NCBI RefSeq assembly: GCF_048771995.1
Contig: NC_133050.1
Location: forward strand, 7,364,501 to 7,428,500
From: Taeniopygia guttata
Taxonomy: Eukaryota > Chordata > Aves > Passeriformes > Estrildidae
Length of the DNA stretch: 64,000 bases
Reading direction: 5' to 3'
The notes below the pieces were generated by a model that saw only the letters and a program-made list of their open reading frames with translations, did not search any database and was not told where the DNA came from. The translations under genes were made by a program, and so were the position numbers. This document shows positions 1-10,760 of this stretch, one piece after another. The first letter of the stretch is position 1, and each line of letters opens with the position of its first letter.

Positions 1-444
1 TGTTCTGGGATTCCCCATTCTCTTCCTGATTTCCAGTTCTTCAGGGGTGAGAAAGCGGGGTCAGTGTTGTTGGGAGATGCTTTAATCCCTCACTAAACCC
101 AGCAACTCTTACGGATGGGACTTGATTTCCAGAGAAAAGTTGGTCCAAACATCAATTTCCCAAGAGCAGCTCCAGACCCTCTGGTTCCTCCTGTTTGGAA
201 GTCCCTTTTCCACAAAACCCTCTGTCTGTATTTTCTACCCTTTCTGTTATTTTGGTTTGGCTTGAGTCTCTGCTCAAGGCCTTTATTGTCATTTGTTTCA
301 ATAATTTGCTCTTGTGGGTAACAAGAACTTGGTCTCCAGCACGACCAAGATGCGGAGGTGAGGAGGGAGCGTCCAATACTCCAATTCTACCCAAACTGGT
401 GGGAAAACATTCCTAAAGAAACGCCAGGGGAAGAGAAAAATTGG
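1..444. other. Probable intron of the left-edge gene
   Basis: This stretch follows the donor at 445-450 on the minus strand. Short open frames are present on both strands, but none has the biased composition or terminal motifs of an EDC protein. I see no repeat in it. Confidence 0.3.
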
Positions 445-530
445 ACTCACCCTTCCAGCAGTGGGGATGGAGCTGTTTTGGAGCAGATCAGCGAGTGAAG
501 GAAACTGGGATGGGAAACCTTTTATACTTT
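445..530 (-). promoter_or_regulatory. TATA box and first exon of an EDC-type gene running off the left edge
   Basis: Read on the minus strand, TATAAAAG lies at 520-527. A GTGAGT splice donor at 445-450 ends a short non-coding exon of about 45 bases that starts near 495. This matches the layout of every other gene in the window. No EDC-like coding exon is visible between 1 and 444, so the second exon should lie left of the window. Confidence 0.55.
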
Positions 531-1019
531 TCCACAGGGTTATCTGGGCCATGAGGCATCCCTAATTACAGATCCCAGCCCATTTCTATCCACTGCGTTC
601 AGCTTCCCGTATTTTCCCTTTGATGCTCTCTGCTTTTAGCATTGTAATTATTAATAGCTCATTAATTCCTTCACCTCCCTATGAACGAGATTGGAAGGAA
701 TTTCACGTGAAGTGACCAATGGATCTGCTCATGGACAACGTGGATCAGGCAGAAGAGGTGTTTGTAATCCCAGATTCCTCAGGGTCACGTGGACCAGGAG
801 CTCCATGTGACCGACCTCCATGTGAAAGAATAATTATTGATGTTAATCCCTGCGGATTAGGTTTAGGGCAGGAATTCTGCAGGGGAATTGCACAATGGGG
901 CCGGATATCTCAATCAGAGGTTTGCATTAGCTCAAATCTATCCTTCACTGGTCATTCCAATCTGCCTGCCTGGTTTGGTCCAGCAAGGATTTCTCCTCCA
1001 GGTGCCCACCAAAACCATA
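531..1019. other. Unassigned spacer
   Basis: This is upstream DNA of the left-edge promoter, moderately AT-rich around 600-690. I recognise no gene, RNA or mobile element in it. Confidence 0.3.
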
Positions 1020-1335
1020 GGTCCTGCCACCAAACCTGCCCCAGCGTGGGTTCCTGTCCATGGGGTCACAGATTCTGCCACCAAACCTGCCCCAGAGTGG
1101 GTTCCTGTCCATAGTCCACAGGTTCTTCACCAAACCTGCCCCAGAGTGGGTTCCTGTCCATGGGGTCACAGATTCTGCCACCAAACCTGCCCCAGAGTGG
1201 GTTCCTGTCCATAGCCAACAGGTTCTTCACCAAACCTGCCCCAGAGTGGGTTCCTGTCCATGGGGTCACAGATTCTGCCACCAAACCTGCCCCAGAGTGG
1301 GTTCCTGTCCATAGCCCACAGGTTCTGCCACCTCT
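1020..1335. repeat. Minisatellite with 100-bp higher-order period
   Basis: A roughly 50-bp unit (CCAAACCTGCCCCAGAGTGG and flanks) is repeated about six times. Two variants alternate: one reads CATGGGGTCACAGATTCTGC, the other CATAGYCCACAGGTTCTTC. The first variant recurs at 1060, 1160 and 1260, so the true period is 100 bp. Open frames through it in several phases are by-products of the repeat. Confidence 0.9.
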
Positions 1336-1465
1336 GTGGATCCCCATCCACCAAAACCTGGCCAAGCAAACCCAGCCTGAGGCTTCAGGTGCTGTTTCAG
1401 TCTGGTTTTGCACCCTGATGTGGTGTTGGGGGCAGTGGTGTCAAATGCCAGGACAGGATGGTTTG

Positions 1466-1622
1466 GGGTGAACAGAATCCCAGATTTCCGGAATCACTGA
1501 TGTTGGAAAAGATCTCCAAGACCGCTGAGCCCAACCTTTGACCACCCCCCAACTTGTCAAGCAGACCAGAGCACTGAGTGCCACGTCCAGGTGTTCTTTG
1601 GACACCTCCAGGATGGCCCAAG
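1466..1622 (-). mobile_element. CR1 LINE 3' fragment
   Basis: The typical avian CR1 tail is present in reverse: a GAATCCCAGA-type end, then 'ttggaaaagatctccaagacc', then 'gagcactgagtgccacgtcc'. It is a short, 5'-truncated piece. Confidence 0.75.
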
Positions 1623-2277
1623 CTCTGCTCACCCTCCCAGAGGTGTTTTGGTTATTTTCCCTTCTGATTTTACTCAGAACTTTTTATTTTAGCCAGGACA
1701 GAGTGCTGCTGTTGCTGTCCTGCTTCCAGCACTTCTGGAATGATCTCCGGGATGATGAGACAGGGATGGAGACACAAACACAACAGTGTGATGTAGGAGA
1801 CACTTCAGAACGTGGATTTTCCCGTGAATCACGGGTGAACTTTGGTCTCCCATGCCTGGGTACAAGTCATGCCCATCCAACCCATCAATTACATCTTCTT
1901 GTCCCATAAAAGGCAGGAATGTGTCAACACTGGGATGGCACCGGGGATTAGGTGTGAGGCACGAGGGATTTGGGGTGATGCTCTGCTGACTCACCGGGAT
2001 CCCTCAGACTGGAGCACTCATGGCTGAGCTGCCTTACCCTGGTGCACAGAACGAACCCGTAACACTTCCCAGCAAGGTTTGGGTCGGGCCTTAGCCAGGC
2101 AGCACCTCAGGGACTTTGGCCACGTGTGGGAGGAGATTTGCAGTCACCTGAGAGAGGTGAGGAGGGAAAATTAAAAAAAAAAAGGTGTCAGGTGTAAATA
2201 TCAGGAACTGGGGCAGGAAACAGAAATGCCTGAGGTCATGAGAGGGCAAAGCCCCCATTCTCCAGGAGTGGCTCACT
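1623..2277. other. Unassigned spacer
   Basis: Open frames here are short and unremarkable. I see no EDC exon, TATA box with donor, or clear repeat. Confidence 0.3.
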
Positions 2278-2545
2278 GTGGAAGCTTCCAGCTCCAGGAG
2301 GTGTGGGATGAGCTCCAGGAGGTGTGGGATGAGCTCCAGGAAGTGTGGGATGAGCTCCAGGAGTGAGATGAGCTCCAGGAAGTGTGGGATGAGCTCCAGG
2401 AGTTGTGGGATGAGCTCCATCCAGGTGTGGGATGAGCACCAGGTATGGGATGAGATCTATGAAGTGCGGGATGAGCTCCAGGAGTTTTGGGATGAGCTCC
2501 AGGAGCTGTGGGATGTGCTCCAGGAGCTTTGGGATGAGCGGCTGG
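2278..2545. repeat. Minisatellite, about 21-bp unit
   Basis: The unit GATGAGCTCCAGGARGTGTGG is repeated about a dozen times with drift and some shortened copies. It creates leucine-rich and serine-rich open frames on the minus strand, which are not genes. Confidence 0.9.
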
Positions 2546-3474
2546 AGCCAAGCAGCAGCGCTGCCACTCCCTGTGGTTGACTGAGGGGGTTTCACCAAGG
2601 GTCTGGGACATTTGTGGACAAGTACCCGCAGATCCGTGTTTGCACGGCTGACTTGGCTCTGCCTGGACCCACCTGAGCTCGCTGTAATCAGCGCAAGGGG
2701 GAGAGGCTTTCCCTGGGATATTTCTCTGCAGGGGTGAAGCACCTTCGCTGCTGTGGCCTTTGTGGGGGGAGAAGGTGGGGACAGTTTCCTGCTGGATTCC
2801 TGCAGCCTGTCCTGCTTCACTCAGCAGATGTGTGTGGAGATCACACAACTCCAGCTCGGGAGACGTTCCCTGTCTCCGCCCCTCAGGCCCTTCCCAAGTC
2901 TTTCCTTCCATGAAGTGACACAGCCTGGATGGCTCCGGCTCAGCCAGGAGCGTAGGTGAAGCCTTGGATTGCTTCGAAAGGATTCACCTTGGAGATTTTA
3001 TCTGCCCTTCCCACAAAGGCAGACTCAAACCCAGCCTGGAGCCGCTCGTCTGGCGGGGTTGGCACCGGGGGAGTGAGGGGTGCAGGGGACAGGGACTGGC
3101 ACCCCTCGATGTCCCCACACCAGGCTGGAGCCGCACGTTCCCGACCCTGACGTTCATTCCCCGCTCCTGCAATCACCGACCTCACACCTGGCACTGAGGC
3201 TCCTCGTTATTTTAATTAAGAGTAGTAATAAAACAAGTGCTAATAGTACCTCTCTTGTTCCTTTCAAAAGTTCAGCACGAACCCTTGGTTAATTAAATGT
3301 CTCGTGCATTACACACAGCGCTGCTGTCATCCCACAGAAATCGGCCTGGTGGGGTCTGGAGCAGCGAAAAATCCAACTGCAGACCTAAAATTTGTTTTTT
3401 CCCCTTTCACATCTACAAGGTGGGGATCAGAACTTCAATGGCTTAAGTCAGTTAAAACCTCAGGAGGAACTGGG
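2546..3474. other. Unassigned spacer
   Basis: GC-rich unique sequence with an AT-rich patch near 3210-3300. No coding exon or repeat family is recognised. Confidence 0.3.
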
Positions 3475-3856
3475 AATGTTTTTTCTCACTCAAAGAGGGA
3501 CATTGAGGGGCTGGAGTGTGTCCAGAGAAGGGAACCGAGCTGGGAAAGGGGATGGGGCAGCAGGAGAAGCATCTGGAGAACTCCTGCAGGAGCTGGATGG
3601 GGTCAGCTGGGAGGAAAGGAAGCTCAGGGAGGACATCAGGAGGAATTTCCTCCTGGAAAAGGGTGGTCAGGCTTTGGCAGGGGCTGTCCAGGGAGGTTGG
3701 GAGCCACCATCCCTGGAGGGGCCCAGGGAAGGCCTGGAGGTGGCCCTCAGTGCTCTGGGCTGGGTGAGAAGGTGGGGACCAGGCACAGGTTGGACTCAAA
3801 GGTCTTGGAGAGCTTTTCCAACCTCAGTTCCTCTGGGATTCTGGAATTTCCTGCAG
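3475..3856 (+). mobile_element. CR1 LINE 3' fragment
   Basis: The sequence runs from the end of the CR1 reverse-transcriptase frame ('ggctggagtgtgtccagagaaggg', 'ggaggaatttcctcctgg') into the tail 'ggttggactcaaaggtcttgg' and 'ttttccaacctcag'. It is a 5'-truncated dead copy. Confidence 0.85.
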
Positions 3857-4515
3857 GGAACGCAGACTCATGATGGGGTTTTCAAAGCAGGGAGAGCTCC
3901 CTCGCGCAAAAGACCAATCTAACCCCAAATTCTCCATTCAGAGGGGTCAGAAGGGACACCGAGCACGACGTGGTCCTTCCTCTGCTCGTGTCTTCCTCTT
4001 TATGGAGATTGGGGATTTCCAGACTGGAGCCTGCCAGGAACACACTGCAAACCCTTCACAACGGGCCCGTGAAGGTCTGAGGCTCCGAGCCAAGGGCTGC
4101 AATTGCAGAGAGGCTGATCCGCACCTTCAGCCCCAGACAGCTTTTGAAAGCAGCCTGGCAGGTGCCCAAGGTGTGGGGATTGCAGGGCTGAGCCATCCCA
4201 GCCACTGGAATGCCATGGGAAGGGGAGGGAGCTGTGGAAAGCAGCTCCCCTCAGCCCAGACGGGCTTGGGAACGATGCCAAAGATAAGGAAAAGCAGTGG
4301 AAAAACACCAGGACGCCAGCACGTTTGATGAGCTTTAGGTTTTAATTCAACATCACACCTTTGCTACTGGAGACAGGAGCAGGGAACGAAGAACAAATCC
4401 CAGTTCCACCGCACGAATGCCACTTGGGGTTCCCAGGAGGAGGGAAAGGGGCCCGAGGGATGAGGCAGGGCCTGTCCAAGCTCAGGGACAGGGGACAGGA
4501 GCAGCTCCGGGCCCT

Positions 4516-4800
4516 TCACTTCTGCTGCTGCTGCGGCGGCCACTGCACCGGCTGCTTGATCTGCTGCTGCTGCTGCTGGCACGGAACCTGGGCCATGGGC
4601 ACCTGCCCCGTGCCGGTGGCCACCGGGCACTGCGGGGTCAGCACCACCACGGGGGTCACGTCCGGCACCGCGGTCACCTCGTGGCACACGACCCCCTCGG
4701 AGCCGTGGCAGGAGCGCTCGCTGTCGTGGCAGGAGGAGCTGCCGCCGTGGCAGGAGGAGCTCTCGGAGCTGTGGCAGCCTCTGTTCTCACGGGAGCACAT
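4516..4800 (-). CDS. Small Q-rich, CHG-motif EDC protein (EDQM-like)
   Basis: This encodes 94 residues. The N-terminal 40 residues carry repeated S-C-H-(G/D) motifs starting MCSRENRGCH, as in avian loricrins. The middle is a Val/Pro/Thr-rich segment. The C-terminus has a run of six Gln, then QWPPQQQQK. Gln and Lys at the tail suit transglutaminase cross-linking in the cornified envelope (family knowledge). The start is the first ATG after the acceptor near 4808-4810. The TATA box and first exon lie at 6182-6254, giving an intron of about 1.4 kb. A minus-strand ATTAAA lies at 4341-4346, about 170 bases past the stop. The protein is much shorter than the three loricrins to its right but shares their start and WP..QK tail, so I read it as a member of the same duplicated family. 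The EDQM name is by composition only. Confidence 0.85.
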   Translation of the reverse strand: MCSRENRGCHSSESSSCHGGSSSCHDSERSCHGSEGVVCHEVTAVPDVTPVVVLTPQCPVATGTGQVPMAQVPCQQQQQQIKQPVQWPPQQQQK

Positions 4801-5059
4801 CTTTGGGCTGGAGGAGAGAAGGCTGGGAAGCTGGGAGGGAGAGAGGTTTGGCATTAGGTGCAGGGAGGGCACGGTTCCCATCTCTCCCAGCTCTGCTCTG
4901 GGGCCAGATTCCCCAGCAGGGCCCAGCAGCATTTGCCTTTCTGTCCGCCCAGTTCCCCCAGTTTGGGGTTTTGTTCACACAGTGCTGGATCAGCCTGGAC
5001 CATCTAAACACCCCCACGAGTCCCCACAGGAGCCCTGGCCTCTGGTTCTGCTGGGCCCC

Positions 5060-5385
5060 ATGAGCCGTTTCCCCATTCTTCCTCAATCAATTTCCCTGTT
5101 CTCCCTTGAGCCATTTCCCTGTTATTTTTGGAGCCATTCCCCTATTATTTTTTGAGCCATTTCCCTGTTCTCCCTTGAGCCATTTCCCTGCTCTCCTTGA
5201 GCCATTTCCCTGCTCTCCTTGAGCCATTTCCCTTTTCTTCCTTGAGCCATTTCTCTGTTCTTCCTTGAGCTATTTCCCTGTTATTCTTTGAGCCATTTCC
5301 CTACAATTTCTGGAGCCATTTCCCTGTTATTTTTGGAGTAATTTCCCTGCTATTTTTGGAGCTATTTCCCTGTTCTTCCTTGGTT
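5060..5385. repeat. Minisatellite, about 25-bp unit, in intron
   Basis: The unit GAGCCATTTCCCTGTTCTCC with variants is repeated about twelve times inside the intron of the 4516-4800 gene. Unit lengths vary by a few bases. Confidence 0.85.
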
Positions 5386-6175
5386 GAATCGCGGGATGCT
5401 CCTGGAGGAGCAGGTGCTCTGTGTGATGCTGGGACATCCCACACCAGCAAGAGGCATCTTGGCAAGAATCCCAAAATCTCGTAGCCTTGAGGGGCCCTGG
5501 CACAGCCAGGACTGGTGGCAGAGCTCTGGAAAAATCCATTTCCGTAGGCAGGTGCCCAAAATAAAGATAAATTCCTCTGCCTTCCTCTCTCCTCGTGTCC
5601 TCTGCTCCCTCCAGGCCCAATTTCCTGAGCATGAGGAAAACCCTCTGTGCACATCCCAGCCTCCTGCCAGGGATTTCAGGGATTTCAGGGAGGCAAAAGG
5701 AATCCGGGATGCTGAGCTGGAAGAGGATCCTGCTGCTCCTTCCTCAGTTTAAATCCACCTTCTCTGTTCTTCCCTAAATTTCTTCAAGAGCATTGTAATA
5801 CTTTCAGCTCCTGAATGTTTTCCAAAGGAGCTTAGGAAAAGAGTCAGGTTTATAAAAGCAATTAAAATTCCCAGCTTAACCCCGAGGTTTCTTATGAACG
5901 ATCAGCCTGCTGTCTCCCATTCATCCCCAAATCCCATTCTTTGCTTTTATGCATTTCCAGTTTGCCCATTAGATACTGGAAAGCACCAGAGTAATTCAAA
6001 TATAACTACAGGTAATAAATTTTGCTTCTCAGCACAGGCACTCCTAATTTTTGGGAGCACAAAACAGCCCCAGCCACAGAGCCGAGGATTTGGCTCTCAA
6101 TATCCCCAGGAAATGGCCCCAGAGCAAAGCTCAGCTCAGTGCAGGGAATCTCATTGGAATGAAAGGTTAGCAGGG

Positions 6176-6254
6176 ACTCACCTGGGCTGCGAAGGCTCTG
6201 GAGGAGGAGCGGAGATGAGTGAATGAGCTGCTCTCCCCTCCAAGGACTTTTATA
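6176..6254 (-). promoter_or_regulatory. TATA box and exon 1 of the Q-rich EDC gene
   Basis: On the minus strand TATAAAAG lies at 6247-6254. A short exon follows from about 6222 to 6182, with the donor CCCAG/GTGAGT, whose GTGAGT occupies 6176-6181. The next downstream minus-strand EDC coding exon is 4516-4800. Confidence 0.7.
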
Positions 6255-6310
6255 CAGTTCCCAAGTCCCTTCCTGAAAATGCAATAACCCCCTGGGGAAA
6301 AATGACCAAG

Positions 6311-6318
6311 GTATTTAC
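6311..6318 (-). promoter_or_regulatory. Forkhead-like site upstream of TATA
   Basis: GTAAATAC on the minus strand lies 57 bp upstream of the TATA box. It is a weaker version of the GTAAATAAA element found at the same place in the loricrin genes. Confidence 0.35.
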
Positions 6319-6954
6319 AAAACAGCCCCACCCCTAATTACCCAGCACCATCAAAAGCTCCTTCCACCTGATTTCTTTGATTGACTTGTCAGGTTCTGGA
6401 TTGTCTTCCTCGTGTTACACAGCTTTAATTGCGCCCTGCCCTGGCGGGCTCTGAGTGAAAACCGTGTGGGTGGCCCGGCTGGCTCACCCTCACGGCACGA
6501 TGAATTTTAGGTTGCAAAATGGGTGGCAAAGGTGGTGAGTTTTGGGGTTCCTGTCCTCCAGAAACCTCTCACCTGGAGTCTGGCAGGAAGGAGAGGTCCC
6601 AGTGCCCACTCCTCCCCGACTGGTCTTGGCAGGAGGAAAACCTTGGGGTTCTTGTGGAGAAAAACCGCCATTCTCAGGTTCTCCCCATGAAAACTGGCAA
6701 ATTCTTAGAAAGTCCTGGTTGGACGCACTTGGAAAACATCTTTAAAGTAGTTTTCACCCCGTGAGGCCCCTGCAGGTGCCAGAACTGAGCCGAGGGTCCC
6801 CTCTCTGACAGGGTCATTTCCCAGAGGAACAAACCCGGGGTGGCAAAGTCTGTGGCCACTGTGGGAGGCTCTGGCTGGGAGGTGACCTGGCAAACCCAGC
6901 TGGCGGCACAGGCCACTGTTGGGAGTGTTGACTTCTACCTGTGAGTTCCCCAAA
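6319..6954. other. Unassigned spacer
   Basis: Unique sequence upstream of the promoter at 6254, with no recognised gene or repeat. Confidence 0.3.
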
Positions 6955-7130
6955 AATGTGATGAGGTTTCCTCAACATGAGGGAGAACTTCTCCCCATGG
7001 AGGGGGGCAGAGACCCAGAACAGCTGGGGCGTCTGGAGTCATTCCAGACCCTCCTGGACGTGTCCCTCTGTCACCTGCTCCAGGTGACCCTGCTCCCCCG
7101 CTGTTCTGCGATTCTGTGACTGTGAGGTCA
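6955..7130 (+). mobile_element. CR1 LINE 3' fragment
   Basis: The CR1 tail signature is visible: 'ttccagaccctcctggacgtgtccctctgtcacctgctccaggtgaccctgctc', then 'gcgattctgtgac'. This is a CR1 subtype different from the one at 3475. Confidence 0.75.
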
Positions 7131-9149
7131 GGGATTCTGAACTTCTGTGGGTCCATGGCTCCATGAGTCTGATTCCCTACCTGTGTCCATCTGCTTGAGC
7201 ATCTACTCCTGGAGTTTCTGTGCCACCTGATTTCATGGCGATTCCACCATCGCTGGCACAGCCACCACCGATTTTCATTGCTGATGTTTCTCCTGGCCAA
7301 CCCCAAGATGCCCCACACAGAATTTTGTGTTGAAAATTTCCATTTTTCTCATATTTTACTGTTTCATTTGCCAGGCTCTGCAGCAGCAATGGGAAATTGG
7401 CGCCTCGGAAGCCGCTTGTGCAAACCTTGCACCCGTGAGTAAGCTGTGAGTAAAATGCTGGGTCAGAGACCACGCATCCGAGCTCCCCACGCATCCCGAG
7501 CTCTTCCCTGGGGCGGGATGGGAGCATCTGGGTGCAGAGCACCGCGGTGGTGCAATTGTGGATGCAACCACGGCTTCGCAACAGCGCCGGGTTCTGATTT
7601 CCCCTCCTGAGCGTGGAATTCCAGCAGGACTCCTGCTGCGTCCTCACTCATTTCCCACCTGAACTCCCTCATGGAGCCACCAGGTTTTGATGGGCAGAGA
7701 TGCCCTGAAGCTGAGGGGTGGCTCTGTTTGCTATCACTGAAACAATTCCTGGAGTTTCTACCCAGAGGCGCCAGCTGGAGACTTTCATCCAGGAGCCAGA
7801 GCCGTGTTTAGTGCTGGGCCGTGTTTAGTTTACCAACAGCTGCAGGAGAGGGGCCTTGGTTCAACAAGCACCGACAGGCTCGGGATGAGTCCTGGCTTAT
7901 CGGAGCTGGGGATGAGCTCAGTGTTATCAGGCTTTGGGATGACTCCTGTGTTATCAGAGCTCCTCAGAGGGTGACTCGTCCCTGCGTGTTGCACAAGGAG
8001 AGGGGAGTGCCTCGCTGTGCTGTGCCGAGGATAAAACCCAGCCTGGGACTCCTCCCAGCCTCAGGCTGGAGCTGAGCTCTGGGGAGGAACAGCTCTGACT
8101 CCTCGTGTCCAACCTTGGATGCAAACCTGTTCACCCTGGGTCTATTAAATATTGAACCATCCAAACCTGGGGAGTGCCCTTTGACAGCAGCCTCAAGACC
8201 AGGGACTAAGAAATGGGGTTTTCAAGTGTTTTCTTTCTTTTGGGAGGGACTGAAATTTTGAGGTGGTTTTCGGTCAGTTGGATAAACAGAAATATTTGAA
8301 GACTACAGGCTTGGTTTTGTGGAATTCTCTGGGAATTTGTTTGAGCTTTCAGAGGTTTTTTCTTCCTTAATGAAGGAAGGAAACCCACATAAATAGCAAT
8401 AATGAAGTAGCAGATTTTACAAATAGAAATAAAAGCAAATAAATGATAACGCTGCCTAATTTTAGAATGGAATTTAATAGGGCTGGTGACAAAATCTTGT
8501 GTTAATTGTCCCCACATGATGATGTTACAACACTTTATATGTGAAGGATCCTGTGGCATCAAACACGGGTTTAGAGCTCAGAGGATTTGGGTTTTTGGTG
8601 TTTCAGGGCAAAGTTTTCTGGATTTCTATTGAGTTGAAAGGCTCAAAATCCTCCCAGGTGGGTGAGAGCAGAAAGGTAAAAAACAAACAATGTGATTTTA
8701 TGTCTCACTTTTGAATGGACCCAGGTCTACAGGTGGGTTTTTTTACCCCCTCTTCCTAACAAGTATTTGGATGAGTCAAACAACCCCTGAGAAGAGACCT
8801 GGAAGATTAAATGTTGAGCAAACCCAACATCCCAACCAGCACTGGCACCATCCTGTCCCTGTGCCTAATTTAGGGCCTGATCCTATCAAGAAATGCCATG
8901 AGCAGGTTATGGGGAGGAAGCCAAGGAGCTCGTTGGAGTTGCCTCATGCACGAGGTTCTGTGCGCTCGGGGTTTCGCCATCCCCGGCAATCTCCGGGGCA
9001 GGAGCCGGGAGCTGGTGCCAGGTAAACAACCTTTCACTGCCAGGTCACGCTGTAAATAACAATCAGGCGGAAATCCCCCGGGAGATTGGCAGATCTCCTT
9101 CGTGAGGCTCGTGGGGGCTCTGTGGGGTGGCAACGGCACCTTCAGCAAG
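7131..9149. other. Unassigned spacer
   Basis: No EDC-type exon, TATA-donor pair or conserved domain is seen on either strand. 8200-8700 is AT-rich and otherwise featureless. Confidence 0.3.
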
Positions 9150-9420
9150 AGGTTGAGAACAGAATCCCAGGATTCTGGGGTAGTTGGAGCTGGGAGGGAT
9201 CTCTGGAGATCTCCTGAGGGAGCAGAGGGCACAGGGACACATCCAGGAGGGGCTGGGGTGTCTCTGGAAGGGGAGACTCTGCTCCTTCCCTGGGCAGCTC
9301 TTCCAGGGCTCTGCCTCCTCCATGGAAAGAAGTTCTTCCTCATCCTGAGGTGGAACTGGGGTTTGGTTTATGGCCATCCTCGTTGTGCCACTGGGCACCA
9401 CTGGGAAGAGACTGGCACCT
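9150..9420 (-). mobile_element. CR1 LINE 3' fragment
   Basis: Reversed CR1 tail: 'gaacagaatcccaggattctgg', then 'gctgggagggatctctggagatc', continuing into the reversed end of the coding part ('gaagttcttcctcatcctg'). Confidence 0.8.
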
Positions 9421-9835
9421 GAACTCCTCTCACCACTGAAAGTGCTGTATTTTAATTGTATTAACATACATTTTACATTTAAATTGGGTGTAAAATAGAT
9501 AGATAAAGGTTCTTTGTGTTGGAGAGGTTCCTTGAGGGCCCATTTGCATTTTGAGTGAAGGAGCCAGAAATGAAAGAAATCATCCCAATATTGAAACTAC
9601 CCACAGGCTGTGAGATTTTATTTTCCAACCCGTGATCCAGAGGAGATGGAGAAAAGAATCTTTTCCCATCACCACAGCACAAACCCCTTTTTCCAGCAGC
9701 TCCTGGGCGGCCGTAGTCAGCACAGCCCCACGTGAGGAATGCAGAGCTCTGTGATGTCATGACACCTCCGGGGGAAAATTCCACTGCGGCACATCCAGGG
9801 GCACTTTGGGGATGTGGCAGAGGCTGCTGGGCCGG

Positions 9836-10435
9836 TCACTTCTTCTGGATGGGGGGCCAGTGGGTGCTCTGCTTGCACTGCTGGGTCTTGACGGGTGGGA
9901 CGACCACAGGGCATTTCTGCTGCACCACCTGGGCGCATCCCCCGCCCGCAGGGCCGAGCTCTGGGCCGAGGAATGTCCCAGCTCCGTGTGTCCCATATCC
10001 ATACCCTCCCCCGTAGTACCCTGAGCCCTCAGAGACCCTCCCCGTGCTTAGGGTGTCACTCAGGGGTGCAGAATATCCATACCCAGCCCCTGCTTCCTCG
10101 GCCATTCCCGAATTCCCTCCGTGGTAGATGGATCCTCCACCTCCCCCTGCGCTGCTGATGGCCGGGCCCACGTCCTCGCTGCTGTACCCCATTCCCACTC
10201 CGGGGCCGTAGACTGGGATCGTCCCCACCGTGGGGTCCCAGCCAGACGTGACCCCGCAATCCCCACCGGTGTCCCACGAGTACCCCCCTGAGATGCTGTA
10301 GGGGGCTGGCGCTGGCAGGGGCGGGCAGGACGAGGGTCTGCGGCTGTAGGTGACGGAGCTTTCCCCGCTGCAGGAGAAGGAGCTGTGCCCGTGGCGGTTG
10401 GCGAAGGCCCCGGAGCAGAATCCGCGGTGGTTCAT
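9836..10435 (-). CDS. Loricrin-like Gly/Ser/Tyr-rich EDC protein with disturbed start
   Basis: From its first in-frame ATG this encodes 199 residues. The N-terminal part is Ser-rich (GFCSGAFANRHGHSSFSCSG). The centre is rich in Gly, Ser and Tyr, and the tail QQKCPVVVPPV...HWPPIQKK closely matches the loricrins next to it (QQKCPIVIP...YWPCQQK). It is probably a cornified-envelope protein. In frame upstream, after the acceptor at 10499-10501, the sequence reads CSRRNRGYSRDIS, which parallels the MCSRENRG start of the neighbour at 4516-4800, but the codon before it is AAA. The first ATG after the acceptor (10473-10475) is out of frame. The normal start may therefore be lost, by divergence or by a sequence error. 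A minus-strand AATAAA lies at 9617-9622. TATA and exon 1 are at 11404-11482. Confidence 0.75.
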   Translation of the reverse strand: MNHRGFCSGAFANRHGHSSFSCSGESSVTYSRRPSSCPPLPAPAPYSISGGYSWDTGGDCGVTSGWDPTVGTIPVYGPGVGMGYSSEDVGPAISSAGGGGGSIYHGGNSGMAEEAGAGYGYSAPLSDTLSTGRVSEGSGYYGGGYGYGTHGAGTFLGPELGPAGGGCAQVVQQKCPVVVPPVKTQQCKQSTHWPPIQKK

Positions 10436-10627
10436 GGAGATGTCCCGGCTGTAGCCCCGGTTCCGCCGGGAACATTTCCGCCGGAGATAGTGGTAAAGCT
10501 GGAAGAGGGAGGGAGAACACCCAAACTTGCACCGTTTTGCTTCGTGTTGGTGCCAGGGCAGGTGGGAAGGTGCCGGGTGGTGTGGCCAGGGACTGGGACA
10601 ATGCCAGGCTTTGAAACTGAGCTGTTA

Positions 10628-10760
10628 GAGCATCATGGAATCATGGAGTGGTTTGGGTTGGAAAAGACCTTAAAGCTCATCCAGTGTCACCCCCTGCCAT
10701 GGACAGGGACACCCTCTGCTAGACCAGGTTGCTCCAAGTCCCTATCCTTCAAATCCAAGG
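10628..10760 (-). mobile_element. CR1 LINE 3' fragment in intron
   Basis: Reversed CR1 tail: 'tcatggaatcatggagtggtttgggttggaaaagacc', then 'aaagctcatcc'. It lies in the intron of the 9836-10435 gene. Confidence 0.85.

Noticed and set aside
2236-2911. Minus-strand frames of about 200 residues rich in LELIPH or SWSSSH
   Set aside because: Produced by the 21-bp minisatellite; open in several frames at once with no promoter.
10056-10475. 139-residue frame starting at the first ATG after the acceptor of the loricrin-like gene
   Set aside because: It lacks the EDC tail and overlaps the frame that has it. Kept only as part of the start-codon finding.
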